Notes: generated by a model not told the origin, from the letters alone. Counted from the first letter of the stretch, positions 1 to 11,912 are shown. The stretch: DNA of 64,000 nt from Siphonodentalium dalli (GCA_032622095.1 CP136065.1:62789094-62853093), one strand, 5' to 3'. Program-made: numbers and translations.

Positions 1-219
1 TTATAATGACTACATGGTTGTTCAGCTGATAAAGTAGTAATATATCAACAGATAGATTGGCAGACATTTTCAAGCATCATTAATTTCAAAACTCCTTAAA
101 AGCAAGGTGCTGGTCATTTCACGAGACAATTATCATTTCTCATTGTAAAAATTCTGGAAGTTGTATATTTGCGAGACGAATTTTCCAAATTAATTCTGTT
201 AATGTAACAGAGTTGTTGA

Positions 220-2825
220 GTGGATTTTGGAATTTGTGAGGACTGTGAGACAATGAAGTTTAAACGTGATAACCCCCTTACATTCAACCCAGGACACAAA
301 CAGTTGATTAAAGCCAAGCGACAACCATATGTGGATGATAGAGTAGTGAAACATTTACGCGAAAGAACGATCATCACATCACTGGACATTCTCGAAAAGC
401 CGAACTCTGTGAAAGCACATCAAACTCGGTCTGCTGCAAACAGTCTTAATCCAAGAGGGAAGGGTCAATCTGACAACAAAGAGCCTGAAAGAAAAAATGA
501 AAGGTAAACATCTCTCACAATATTCCACCGGGCAAACAATGTTATATGCATGTTCTTTTCATCATATAGATAAGAAATGGGGGGGGGGTATATAAACTCA
601 GCATTATAATATCAATAAATTAAACATAGATTTGATCTTCTAAAATCAAGTGTATGACTTTAAAATCTGTTTTCAAAATCTCGGTTGTGTCCTCCTGCAT
701 AAAAAAAACGTTTAATTTGACAAGCCCCATACCTCTTTGTGCAGGAAATGCTTTGAAAACTGTACCCTAGTCAAAACACAGGGTTTCAGCCTTATAATTT
801 GCAAATAGAGTTACATCCCTTCTTCTGTTCATATGAATTGGGTCACTAATTGCAAAGAGGACAGGTATAACAGTGCTTTGCATGCAGATATATATAAATT
901 AAATTGCAGCACTGTGAGTGCTTTTGTTTACTATTCATTCAAATGACTGTTTGGAGCAGGCAGTGTTTTTAAAGAAAAAAAATATCTCACAGTTAGACCG
1001 ATATGTATGTACCTTTAATATATATGGCTCAAAGAGTAAAATTTATGATTTTTTTTTTATTTTCAGAGATGATAGCCCAGACGAGAGATGTGTCAGTGGT
1101 TGGCAACGCGAATGCGGATCGAACATGATGGTCAATATACGCCGAAATGCGATGATGTGGAACTCTTCCTTCGAAAAACATAAGACATATAAATCCACGT
1201 GTACAGGATTCCTATACTGGGACATGAACGCTGAGGAAATTCGTGGAATTGGATGTAGAGAGAAAATGATTTTGCACGCGTTGTGATTTTAAATCTGAAA
1301 TTTTCAACCTGTATGATGAAATTATAACAGGGAACCGTGGCAGGAGACCAGCAAAACCAAATGTTGGACTTTCAGTCGGATTATCTAAAACACCCATCGC
1401 AGCAGAAGGATTCAGATGCATATGTGCTAGTGCTAATATTCCCCCGCCAGCCGAAAAGTCAATTCAGAGCACAGCGAATAAAATTTTACCAAAAATTGAG
1501 GAAATAAATAAAAAGGATCTCCGAGAAAGACGTTCGAAACTGATACGTAAACAACAAACTGAAGGAACGAAGAATCCACATATCATCGATGCACAGGCAG
1601 ATGGACTTTATAACAATCCGTTTTATTCTGGGAGTGGCAGGAACCCATTTCAACCAAGCACTCAAGTTATATACAGTGTTGTTGAGAATCTAACGCCGTC
1701 ACATGACTTTATTGGACTTGTGGTGCACAATAAACTTTTTTCGAAACGCAAACACCTGAATAAATGTGATAATGACACATGTGGGAAAGACTGTTTTGCA
1801 ACGATTCCATTTGAGAAGAGCATCGGCGATGAGAGAACATAGGCGAAAGAAGCATTTGGTGAAATGAAAACCAATAGCAATATCGAGATTGGTCACCTTG
1901 TTACTGATCCAGATGCGGCGGGCTTCAAAGGCTGTGAGGATCTCTATGACGAAGGAGCAACAGCGACCAGACCAATTCATCAACTGGACTCAGCTCACGT
2001 CTCGAGAAACCATCGGAAAGTCATCAAAAACCGTAAGACGCTGCCAACTCTCATCGCTGCACCTGACCTAAAAAGCAAATCAAAACTGATAAATAAACTC
2101 GCAATGAACATTTCTGATCGACGTCAGGGTGAATTGAAATCTGCGAGAAAGCATTTCAAAGCCAACACTGATGGAATGAAGAAATATTTACTGAATGTGA
2201 AAGAAGCAATAGTAAAGTGTTTCCAACAACTCCCATGTTATGTGTAAAAAATACTCATATCTGTGCAAGGGAACGAAAAAATCAAACTGGATCGTCAAAA
2301 ATGAAACTGTGCTAGGACCCAAATTTACGGTCAATAAAACTTCGGACTGTTCGAATATTCTCACGGAGTGTGTTGACTACAGACTGTGTCCACAAATGAT
2401 TGACAAGACTTTTCTTGGCATGAACACGCAAAAATGTGACATTTACGCGAAATGTTAGTGGGCGTGCACATTCAGCTTGCCATTCCACAATTGTAGGCAG
2501 TGGTAATTCCATCTCTGTGTTGTGTAAAGAACTTGATTGTGAGATTCACCCAAGATCAAAAGTTTCGAAAAGATTTGCAGCAGTGCAGAAGGCTGGAAAT
2601 GACTTGAGATCGTATAAAATGACAAAAAAGTCAAAACGGACAAGAGTGGACAGGAGGGCAAAGTTATATGCCCTCTACGATAAACATAGTGAGGAAATTT
2701 CCTATCAGAAAGATATCATGATTCCACCTGAATCGTGTCCCAAACAGTTAAAGGAACACACATATACTAAGTCATCCAAGTGGAAAGGGTTAAACCGAGG
2801 AGGTGAAATGTACCTTTCTCTTTAA
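220..2825 (+). pseudogene. Mutator-like (MULE) transposase, decayed, array unit 1
   Basis: This is a DDE-transposase-like gene split by an intron. The first coding exon ends at 503 (AG|GTAAAC) and the second begins at 1067 after TTTTCAG; joining them keeps the frame (phase 2). Its 5' limit is unclear because the open frame begins after a TGA at 217; an ATG lies at 253. Recognisable parts are a Cys/Trp-rich region (1068-1280, CVSGWQRECG), a Mutator-like core (about 1273-1840), the block IEIGHLVTDPDAAGFKG (about 1885-1935) with a candidate catalytic Asp, LDSAHVSRNHRK (about 1983-2018) and a basic C-terminal region (2436-2825, SGRAHSACHS). Lesions visible: an extra base in the T run near 1270, an in-frame TAG at 1840, and frame changes near 2240 and 2435. 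The family call comes from recognition of the domain layout in animal Mutator-like proteins. The protein cannot be made intact as written. Confidence 0.75.
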
Positions 2826-2854
2826 CTCAAATCAGACAAAAGGGTCTATGTGCC

Positions 2855-3217
2855 CTAGTGCAGTATTTCTGTCCCTCGCAATGGCGCCGTTCGACATAAT
2901 GATATAATGATGTGGTCAGGATTTACACATGTCTTTCGATGGCATATGTGACTAAGTTCAAGGCTGCCGGGGTAATAGGCGGGTGGAGACATGGCTAGTC
3001 TGTGTCGTATAACGAATGCTATTCGGTGGACGCCCCAATCCTTCCTTGGCTCACCGGGCTCACCGGGCTCAGAATTATTACTCGACGGGAACTTGACATA
3101 TAAATATCCATAGCCGTCCGTCCGACCTGTCCACACGCGACAGCCGAACAACCCCTCAAATCTAGATTTTTCGGATAATTTCGCATTGTAAAAATCATAA
3201 AAATGACTTTCCTCCAT
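2855..3217 (-). CDS. His-Me finger (zf-His_Me homing-endonuclease-like) ORF, unit 1
   Basis: A 120-residue ORF with an ATG at 3217 and a stop codon just upstream. It contains GCRVWTG (Cys26), GYGYLYVKF, VHRIAF, and then LELSHICHRKTCVNPDHI near residues 83-100. The SHxCHxxxCxNPxH pattern is the zinc-binding and catalytic-His core of His-Me finger endonucleases such as I-PpoI (Pfam zf-His_Me_endon type). After this core the protein ends within about 20 residues. The Asn expected about nine residues on and the second Cys/His zinc cluster are not visible, so it is either C-terminally truncated or inactive. It converges with the transposase gene, the two 3' ends being 30 bp apart. It is uninterrupted in both full units, with only one synonymous difference (Ile ATA/ATC). 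A GEPGEP duplication sits in the middle. Whether it is expressed is unknown. Confidence 0.7.
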   Translation of the reverse strand: MEESHFYDFYNAKLSEKSRFEGLFGCRVWTGRTDGYGYLYVKFPSSNNSEPGEPGEPRKDWGVHRIAFVIRHRLAMSPPAYYPGSLELSHICHRKTCVNPDHIIISLCRTAPLRGTEILH

Positions 3218-4604
3218 TTTGATTCACTTGGATGACTTACATGTGTGTTTATAAATGGGATTTGGGACATGATATCAGGAACTGGATAAATACCTTTAGG
3301 TTACACTAGTATTTCCCGTAGGCTTCAATGTTAACGTTTGTTGATCTGCATCAGAGGTCAAATGGAAACTGTTCAAACTGCCTTCGGATTATGTGAGCTT
3401 GACATCTGTGGAAACTTTCCCAATAAAAACATCAACACCGTCAGGCAGGGAATCCACTTCAAATTTTCGTTTTTTTCATAACTAGGGTCAGTTCCGCACT
3501 AAAAAAATATTGTCATTTTTTCAATCACACTTAAAATTTCTAAAAAGCCACAACAGACTTCACCTTTAATGAATGGGCCTCTTGGCAAATGAAGTTTGTG
3601 GGAGAATGATTCCTTGAATTCATGCAACCAATCACAGTCCAGAGTGTTTTAACTGTGAAACTTCATACTCCTCCCGCAACCGCAGGGGGAGCTGCCTATA
3701 GTATTTTACACCAGTGTAACCTAAAGGGCCATGTGGCCTTTCTTCATATTTTGTGTGCATAACCCATGTTGAAACTTGATATATACCTATAATTATTAAA
3801 CTGATGTTGTTTTTAAAAAATGTGTTTTTAACGCCATGTTTCCCTTTAATTGGAACCCCCCCCCAATAATACACTAATTCAGAATAAAAAGCCAAAATAC
3901 AGGTTGGATTTGAGTTTAATTTAATAATATGATGCATCTAATAAGGCATGAGAAGTTATACCACATTCATTTGATCAGGTTGTCACTTGGCTTCATCTGT
4001 TGTGCGCCATGAATTTAATTTCTTCACAGGAAAAGATATGCACAGGTTTCATTTAACCCTATCAAATCAGCTGCAGATTCACACAAAAAATGCCTTTACT
4101 TTGAAAAATAAATAGTGTGACGGTTCATTAGTCAGTAAACGTGGCATAATTTTGAAGAACAATTACTACTTGTCCCAAAATCAGAAAAATTAAGTGGAAA
4201 ATTATTTAAACAATGAGCTCAGACAAGGGTGTTTTAACCCTGGGTCAGGTGAATTTTCCTGTTTGAAAATGGTATAAATATTTGTAATGTCTGCTACAAT
4301 CCCAATTAGAAGGAATCCGTAATCTATTGTCTCACAGTATCAAATGTCGTTAACTAACATTGGACAGAGGGTGCCAATGATGAGGTTATAATGACTACAT
4401 GGTTGTTCAGCTGATAAAGTAGTAATATATCAACAGATAGATTGGCAGACATTTTCAAGCATCATTAATTTCAAAACTCCTTAAAAGCAAGGTGCTGGTC
4501 ATTTCACGAGACAATTATCATTTCTCATTGTAAAAATTCTGGAAGTTGTATATTTGCGAGACGAATTTTCCAAATTAATTCTGTTAATGTAACAGAGTTG
4601 TTGA
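3218..4604. other. Array spacer between His-Me ORF and next transposase copy
   Basis: AT-rich spacer with a C run near 3858. Short open frames here show no recognisable protein. I looked for terminal inverted repeats bracketing the unit and saw none that convinced me. The join between unit 1 and unit 2 falls inside this stretch. Confidence 0.6.
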
Positions 4605-7210
4605 GTGGATTTTGGAATTTGTGAGGACTGTGAGACAATGAAGTTTAAACGTGATAACCCCCTTACATTCAACCCAGGACACAAACAGTTGTATAAAGCC
4701 AAGCGACAACCATATGTGGATGATAGAGTAGTGAAACATTTACGCGAAAGAACGATCATCACATCACTTGACATTCTCGAAAAGCCGAACTCTGTGAAAG
4801 CACATCAAACTCGGTCTGCTGCAAACAGTCTTAATCCAAGAGGGAAGGGTCAATCTGACAACAAAGAGCCTGAAAGAAAAAATGAAAGGTAAACATCTCT
4901 CACAATATTCCACCGGGCAAACAATGTTATATGCATGTTCTTTTCATCATATAGATAAGAAATGGGGGGGGGGTATATAAACTCAGCATTATAATATCAA
5001 TAAATTAAACATAGATTTGATCTTCTAAAATCAAGTGTATGACTTTAAAATCTGTTTTCAAAATCTCGGTTGTGTCCTCCTGCATAAAAAAAACGTTTAA
5101 TTTGACAAGCCCCATACCTCTTTGTGCAGGAAATGCTTTGAAAACTGTACCCTAGTCAAAACACAGGGTTTCAGCCTTATAATTTGCAAATAGAGTTACA
5201 CCCCTTCTTCTGTTCATATGAATTGGGTCACTAATTGCAAAGAGGACAGGTATAACAGTGCTTTGCATGCAGATATATATAAATTAAATTGCAGCACTGT
5301 GAGTGCTTTTGTTTACTATTCATTCAAATGACTGTTTGGAGCAGGCAGTGTTTTTAAAGAAAAAAAATATCTCACAGTTAGACCGATATGTATGTACCTT
5401 TAATATATATGGCTCAAAGAGTAAAATTTATGATTTTTTTTTTATTTTCAGAGATGATAGCCCAGACGAGAGATGTGTCAGTGGTTGGCAACGCGAATGC
5501 GGATCGAACATGATGGTCAATATACGCCGAAATGCGATGATGTGGAACTCTTCCTTCGAAAAACATAAGACATATAAATCCACGTGTACAGGATTCCTAT
5601 ACTGGGACATGAACGCTGAGGAAATTCGTGGAATTGGATGTAGAGAGAAAATGATTTTGCACGCGTTGTGATTTTAAATCTGAAATTTTCAACCTGTATG
5701 ATGAAATTATAACAGGGAACCGTGGCAGGAGACCAGCAAAACCAAATGTTGGACTTTCAGTCGGATTATCTAAAACACCCATCGCAGCAGAAGGATTCAG
5801 ATGCATATGTGCTAGTGCTAATATTCCCCCGCCAGCCGAAAAGTCAATTCAGAGCACAGCGAATAAATTTTTACCAAAAATTGAGGAAATAAATAAAAAG
5901 GATCTCCGAGAAAGACGTTCGAAACTGATACGTAAACAACAAACTGAAGGAACGAAGAATCCACATATCATCGATGCACAGGCAGATGGACTTTATAACA
6001 ATCCGTTTTATTCTGGGAGTGGCAGGAACCCATTTCAACCAAGCACTCAAGTTATATACAGTGTTGTTGAGAATCTAACGCCGTCACATGACTTTATTGG
6101 ACTTGTGGTGCACAATAAACTTTTTTCGAAACGCAAACACCTGAATAAATGTGATAATGACACATGTGGGAAAGATAGTTTTGCAACGATTCCATTTGAG
6201 AAGAGCATCGGCGATGAGAGAACATAGGCGAAAGAAGTATTTGGTGAAATGAAAACCAATAGCAATATCGAGATTGGTCACCTTGTTACTGATCCAGATG
6301 CGGCGGGCTTCAAAGGCTGTGAGGATCTCTATGACGAAGGAGCAACAGCGACCAGACCAATTCATCAACTGGACTCAGCTCACGTCTCGAGAAACCATCG
6401 GAAAGTCATCAAAAACCGTAAGACGCTGCCAACTCTCATCGCTGCACCTGACCTAAAAAGCAAATCAAAACTGATAAATAAACTCGCAATGAACATTTCT
6501 GATCGACGTCAGGGTGAATTGAAATCTGCGAGAAAGCATTTCAAAGCCAACACTGATGGAATGAAGAAATATTTACTGAATGTGAAAGAAGCAATAGTAA
6601 AGTGTTTCCAACAACTCCCATGTTATGTGTAAAAAATACTCATATCTGTGCAAGGGAACGAAAAAATCAAACTGGATCGTCAAAAATGAAACTGTGCTAA
6701 GACCCAAATTTACGGTCAATAAAACTTCGGACTGTTTGAATATTCTCACGGAGTGTGTTGACTACAGACTGTGTCCACAAATGATTGACAAGACTTTTCT
6801 TGGCATGAACACGCAAAAATGTGACATTTACGCGAAATGTTAGTGGGCGTGCACATTCAGCTTGCCATTCCACAATTGTAGGCAGTGGTAATTCCATCTC
6901 TGTGTTGTGTAAAGAACTTGATTGTGAGATTCACCCAAGATCAAAAGTTTCGAAAAGATTTGCAGCAGTGCAGAAGGCTGGAAATGACTTGAGATCGTAT
7001 AAAATGACAAAAAAGTCAAAACGGACAAGAGTGGACAGGAGGGCAAAGTTATATGCCCTCTACGATAAACATAGTGAGGAAATTTCCTATCAGAAAGATA
7101 TCATGATTCCACCTGAATCGTGTCCCAAACAGTTAAAGGAACACACATATACTAAGTCATCCAAGTGGAAAGGGTTAAACCGAGGAGGTGAAATGTACCT
7201 TTCTCTTTAA
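4605..7210 (+). pseudogene. Mutator-like (MULE) transposase, decayed, array unit 2
   Basis: This is the copy of the unit 1 gene shifted by 4385 bp, with the same splice sites (donor after 4888, acceptor before 5452). It carries the same disabling lesions: the frame change near 5655, TAG at 6225, and frame changes near 6625 and 6820. A few substitutions distinguish it from unit 1, for example Ile to Tyr at the KQL(I/Y)KAK position and a Cys to Ser change near 6176. Shared lesions mean the gene was already dead before the tandem duplication. Confidence 0.75.
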
Positions 7211-7239
7211 TTCAAATCAGACAAAAGGGTCTATATGCC

Positions 7240-7602
7240 CTAGTGCAGTATTTCTGTCCCTCGCAATGGCGCCGTTCGACATAATGATATAATGATGTGG
7301 TCAGGATTTACACATGTCTTTCGATGGCATATGTGACTAAGTTCAAGGCTGCCGGGGTAATAGGCGGGTGGAGACATGGCTAGTCTGTGTCGTATAACGA
7401 ATGCGATTCGGTGGACGCCCCAATCCTTCCTTGGCTCACCGGGCTCACCGGGCTCAGAATTATTACTCGACGGGAACTTGACATATAAATATCCATAGCC
7501 GTCCGTCCGACCTGTCCACACGCGACAGCCGAACAACCCCTCAAATCTAGATTTTTCGGATAATTTCGCATTGTAAAAATCATAAAAATGACTTTCCTCC
7601 AT
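7240..7602 (-). CDS. His-Me finger (zf-His_Me homing-endonuclease-like) ORF, unit 2
   Basis: A 120-residue ORF identical in protein sequence to the unit 1 copy. I see one nucleotide difference, at 7405, and it is synonymous. The SHxCHxxxCxNPxH core is present and the C-terminal zinc cluster is absent, as in unit 1. It converges with the decayed transposase of unit 2, with 29 bp between the two reading frames. Confidence 0.7.
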   Translation of the reverse strand: MEESHFYDFYNAKLSEKSRFEGLFGCRVWTGRTDGYGYLYVKFPSSNNSEPGEPGEPRKDWGVHRIAFVIRHRLAMSPPAYYPGSLELSHICHRKTCVNPDHIIISLCRTAPLRGTEILH

Positions 7603-8989
7603 TTTGATTCACTTGGATGACTTACATGTGTGTTTATAAATGGGATTTGGGACATGATATCAGGAACTGGATAAATACCTTTAGGTTACACTAGTATTTC
7701 CCGTAGGCTTCAATGTTAACGTTTGTTGATCTGCATCAGAGGTCAAATGGAAACTGTTCAAACTGCCTTCGGATTATGTGAGCTTGACATCTGTGGAAAC
7801 TTTCCCAATAAAAACATCAACACCGTCAGGCAGGGAATCCACTTCAAATTTTCGTTTTTTTCATAACTAGGGTCAGTTCCGCACTAAAAAAATATTGTCA
7901 TTTTTTCAATCACACTTAAAATTTCTAAAAAGCCACAACAGACTTCACCTTTAATGAATGGGCCTCTTGGCAAATGAAGTTTGTGGGAGAATGATTCCTT
8001 GAATTCATGCAACCAATCACAGTCCAGAGTGTTTTAACTGTGAAACTTCATACTCCTCCCGCAACCGCAGGGGGAGCTGCCTATAGTATTTTACACCAGT
8101 GTAACCTAAAGGGCCATGTGGCCTTTCTTCATATTTTGTGTGCATAACCCATGTTGAAACTTGATATATACCTATAATTATTAAACTGATGTTGTTTTAA
8201 AAAAATGTGTTTTTAACGCCATGTTTCCCTTTAATTGGAACCCCCCCCCAATAATACACTAATTCAGAATAAAAAGCCAAAATACAGGTTGGATTTGAGT
8301 TTAATTTAATAATATGATGCATCTAATAAGGCATGAGAAGTTATACCACATTCATTTGATCAGGTTGTCACTTGGCTTCATCTGTTGTGCGCCATGAATT
8401 TAATTTCTTCACAGGAAAAGATATGCACAGGTTTCATTTAACCCTATCAAATCAGCTGCAGATTCACATAAAAAATGCCTTTACTTTGAAAAATAAATAG
8501 TGTGACGGTTCATTTGTCAGTAAACGTGGCATAATTTTGAAGAACAATTACTACTTGTCCCAAAATCAGAAAAATTAAGTGTAAAATTATTTAAACAATG
8601 AGCTCAGACAAGGGTGTTTTAACCCTGGGTCAGGTGAATTTTCCTGTTTGAAAATGGTATAAATATTTGTAATGTCTGCTACAATCCCAATTAGAAGGAA
8701 TCCGTAATCTATTGTCTCACAGTATCAAATGTCGTTAACTAACATTGGACAGAGGGTGCCAATGATGAGGTTATAATGACTACATGGTTGTTCAGCTGAT
8801 AAAGTGGTAATATATCAACAGATAGATTGGCAGACATTTTCAAGCATCATTAATTTCAAAACTCCTTAAAAGCAAGGTGCTGGTCATTTCACGAGACAAT
8901 TATCATTTCTCATTGTAAAAATTCTGGAAGTTGTATATTTGCGAGACGAATTTTCCAAATTAATTCTGTTAATGTAACAGAGTTGTTGA
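7603..8989. other. Array spacer, unit 2
   Basis: Counterpart of the unit 1 spacer with a handful of substitutions. No additional coding or RNA feature is visible. The unit 2 to unit 3 junction (8770/8771) lies here. Confidence 0.6.
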
Positions 8990-9757
8990 GTGGATTTTGG
9001 AATTTGTGAGGACTGTGAGACAATGAAGTTTAAACGTGATAACCCCCTTACATTCAACCCAGGACACAAACAGTTGTATAAAGCCAAGCGACAACCATAT
9101 GTGGATGATAGAGTAGTGAAACATTTACGCGAAAGAACGATCATCACATCACTGGACATTCTCGAAAAGCCGAACAATGTGAAAGCACATCAAACTCGGT
9201 CTGCTGCAAATAGTCTTAATCCAAGAGGGAAGGGTCAATCTGACAACAAAGAGCCTGAAAGAAAAAATGAAAGGTAAACATCTCTCACAATATTCCACCG
9301 GGCAAACAATGTTATATGCATGTTCTTTTCATCATATAGATAAGAAATGGGGGGGGGGGTATATAAACTCAGCATTATAATATCAATAAATTAAACATAG
9401 ATTTGATCTTCTAAAATCAAGTGTATGACTTTAAAATCTGTTTTCAAAATCTCGGTTGTGTCCTCCTGCATAAAAAAAACGTTTAATTTGACAAGCCCCA
9501 TACCTCTTTGTGCAGGAAATGCTTTGAAAACTGTACCCTAGTCAAAACACAGGGTTTCAGCCTTATAATTTGCAAATAGAGTTACACCCCTTCTTCTGTT
9601 CATATGAATTGGGTCACTAATTGCAAAGAGGACAGGTATAACAGTGCTTTGCATGCAGATATATATAAATTAAATTGCAGCACTGTGAGTGCTTTTGTTT
9701 ACTATTCATTCAAATGACTGTTTGGAGCAGGCAGTGTTTTTAAAGAAAAAAAATATC
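8990..9757 (+). pseudogene. Mutator-like transposase, first exon and part of intron, truncated unit 3
   Basis: The first coding exon (8990-9273) is retained with its GTAAAC donor. The homology to units 1 and 2 breaks off at about 9757, inside the intron, just after the A-rich run AAAGAAAAAAAATATCT. Everything downstream of that point in the unit, including the His-Me ORF, is missing. A codon change (Ser to Asn, KPN-N-VK) marks this copy. This is the right-hand end of the array. Confidence 0.8.
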
Positions 9758-9815
9758 TATTATTATGCGCCGTAATTATAAAAAAAAAATGATGTTTTAA
9801 ATTATACCAGAATTA

Positions 9816-10042
9816 TCAGAAAACAATTATATTTAATTGTTTTCTTCGAACATCGTTGGAATTCTCCAAAATAGGGTGTTCATTCATCCTCGTTATGTCC
9901 ATCCTCTTCCCCTCCTTCCATTTGGAGGAGTGTGTCCTCCTCAAAGTAGGAGGAGGGGTGGACATAGGGAGAAGGAATGAACATACTCTTTTCGAGAATT
10001 CCAACGATGTTCGAAGAAAACCTTAAATTGAATTGTTTTCTG
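9816..10042. repeat. 227-bp foldback (hairpin) element
   Basis: The arm at 9816-9902 and the reverse complement of 9958-10042 match over about 85 bases at roughly 85% by eye, including ATCGTTGGAATTCTC and TTTTCTTCGAAC. The loop is rich in CCTCC/GGAGG blocks that can pair with each other. It may be a MITE or a hairpin-forming RNA source. It begins about 60 bp past the end of the tandem array. Confidence 0.8.
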
Positions 10043-10789
10043 AGGAGGAGGGGGTGTTCATACACGATGTGTTATCAATTGGTCAATTACACTTTAAGAT
10101 GACACGTAATGGTAGTAAACACCACTGACTGGCCAATCACACTGGTAGTCAATTTATTTGCTCAACATCATATAGATATACAGAGAATACATAATACATA
10201 AATACGATAAATTATGTGCGCATGCGTGCAGATTGTATTGTACTAGCATATACATTTAACATAATGCGTCAGTTATGTGTAGTACATATACATGTATATA
10301 TGCAATAACTTAGTTGTACGATATATGGTGCGACAACTGGCCGAGTCAGGTTCACAACAGGGTATATCACCAACACATATGGTTCATCATTCCAGTTACT
10401 ACCAGTTTAGCCACACATTAACCATGATCGTCTCGGGGCCATCGATGTCAGGAAAATAATATTTCGTCACGACTCTACTACAGAAGAATGCTAGGAAATA
10501 GATCCACCACCCCAAAAAGAATCATTTGGTTATACAAACGATGGAAAAGTTGTATGACATTATTAGAGCTATACTGTGATACATAATGTTGAGTTTATTC
10601 ATGGGATTTCAATTGATTTGGAAAATAAACACACTCTTCAATTCGAATCCTATCATACACACAGGATAAATTTAGCATATACAGATCATGTAGTTTAAGA
10701 ATATTTCTTTTTACGAAATAATGGATGTGTATTGAATTGCATCTATATATGTTTATTATACGTTATATTTCATTTGTGGACATGTTCAG
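10043..10789. other. No gene seen
   Basis: AT-rich unique-looking sequence with small palindromic TACATG tracts near 10285-10300. I see no coding or structural feature I can defend. Confidence 0.5.
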
Positions 10790-11752
10790 TTGTGTGAATG
10801 TAATACGTTTGTATTCAGTCGCAATGCCAACTTGGTTGTCTGTATCGATTTTTGTATGTCGTGTTCTTCAACTGTTATTAATTTATTTAAACTTGTTGTT
10901 ATACCGAAGGCATTGTATGGCTGTGAAATGTGGTACGATCTCAGCGAAGCACACTACCTACTTCTCGAACGGTCATATCGTATGTGTGTCAAAATTATTC
11001 AGGGCCTACCAAAGAGAACGAGTACCGAGCTAGTCCTATCACTCCTCGGACTATCGCCTCTTCGAGTTGAAATAGATAAGAGAAAATTGTTATTCATTGG
11101 TTCGCTCATAAACTTGCCGAACGGTCATGCTGAAGCACTAAAAATATTTCTTTTCAATGTGTATGGTCATCTCATGTTTAACCGGCCGTTGATAGGCTTC
11201 GCAAGGGATATATTTCCAATTTTACATAGGTATAACCTATACCAATATCTCACTACCTTTGTAAATAGCGGAATGTTTCCATTGCAAAGCCACTGGAAGG
11301 AGCTCGTGGACATGAATATTAATACCCCTAACGCAACAGCTACTGCCAACTTAAAGAGATATAAGGTCCCAATCGTCTTGACTCAAGGTCCCAATCGTCC
11401 GAGGTCCCAATCGTCCAAGGTCCCAATCGTCCCGAGGTCCCAATCGTCCAAGGTCCCAATCGTCCAACTTAAGGTCCCAATCGTCCAAGGTCCCAATTGT
11501 CCAAGGTCCCAATCGTCTGGATACCCTTAAAGAATGCACATCTGACTTTTTTCCGCACGGTAAAGCCTTGTCCAAACTCAGAATGGAGAGGTTGGTTGAT
11601 CGCTAGAGAAAAACCCAAAATATTGGCGAAATCTCTTTGCATGGCAAACATCCTCTCCAAAACTACATATGACAACGCTGCAGTGTGCAAACACTGCCAC
11701 TCCTCGTATTCATACCTGATGTCACATATGTTCATATTATATGCCCAGAGTT
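10790..11752 (+). pseudogene. Non-LTR retrotransposon reverse transcriptase, C-terminal fragment
   Basis: An open frame to 11530 includes VIPKALYGCEMW, LERSYRMCVKIIQGLP and LLGLSPLRVEIDKRKLLFIG. This is the thumb and post-palm region seen at the C-terminus of CR1/Jockey-like retrotransposon polyproteins in invertebrates. The catalytic palm is absent. The frame is interrupted by a 16-bp minisatellite (11362-11518). After it, degenerate sequence still shows the terminal CKHC...SHMF...YAQ pattern, like the Cys/His tail of these elements, at about 11684-11750. A stop codon and a frame change occur near 11604. It is a dead 5'-truncated copy. Confidence 0.75.
11362..11518. repeat. 16-bp minisatellite (AAGGTCCCAATCGTCC), 9 copies
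   Basis: GGTCCCAAT occurs nine times with 16- to 22-bp spacing. It sits inside the retrotransposon coding fragment. On both strands it happens to read open, which inflates apparent ORF length. Confidence 0.92.
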
Positions 11753-11912
11753 AAAAGGTATGGGCCCATAAATTTCTAAATTTTGCCCTTAAAATATTGA
11801 ACCCCAAATTGGAGCCCGCACAGAACAGAACTTAAGTCAACTGTACCTGTGTCATGTCCCAATACAGGAGGGTCCATATATACCGCAACATTCATATTAT
11901 ATGAAATTTTGT

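Larger units (their letters stand above)
1..9757. repeat. 4385-bp head-to-tail tandem array (2 full units + truncated third)
   Basis: The first bases of the window recur at 4386 and 8771, giving a period of exactly 4385 bp in both steps. Units run 1-4385, 4386-8770 and 8771-9757. The third stops abruptly inside the transposase intron. Units differ only by scattered substitutions and homopolymer changes (for example the G run near 580, 4965 and 9350), so identity is very high, about 99% by eye. The array begins before the window, so its copy number is unknown. Each unit holds a decayed transposase gene (+), a short His-Me type ORF (-) and about 1.2 kb of spacer. I found no convincing terminal inverted repeats at the unit junction, so this may be segmental tandem duplication and not a self-made transposon concatemer. 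Confidence 0.96.

Noticed and set aside
4386-8770. Assembly duplication of the 4385-bp unit
   Set aside because: Not fully excluded, but the units differ by scattered substitutions and some coding changes, which favours real copies over an assembly error.
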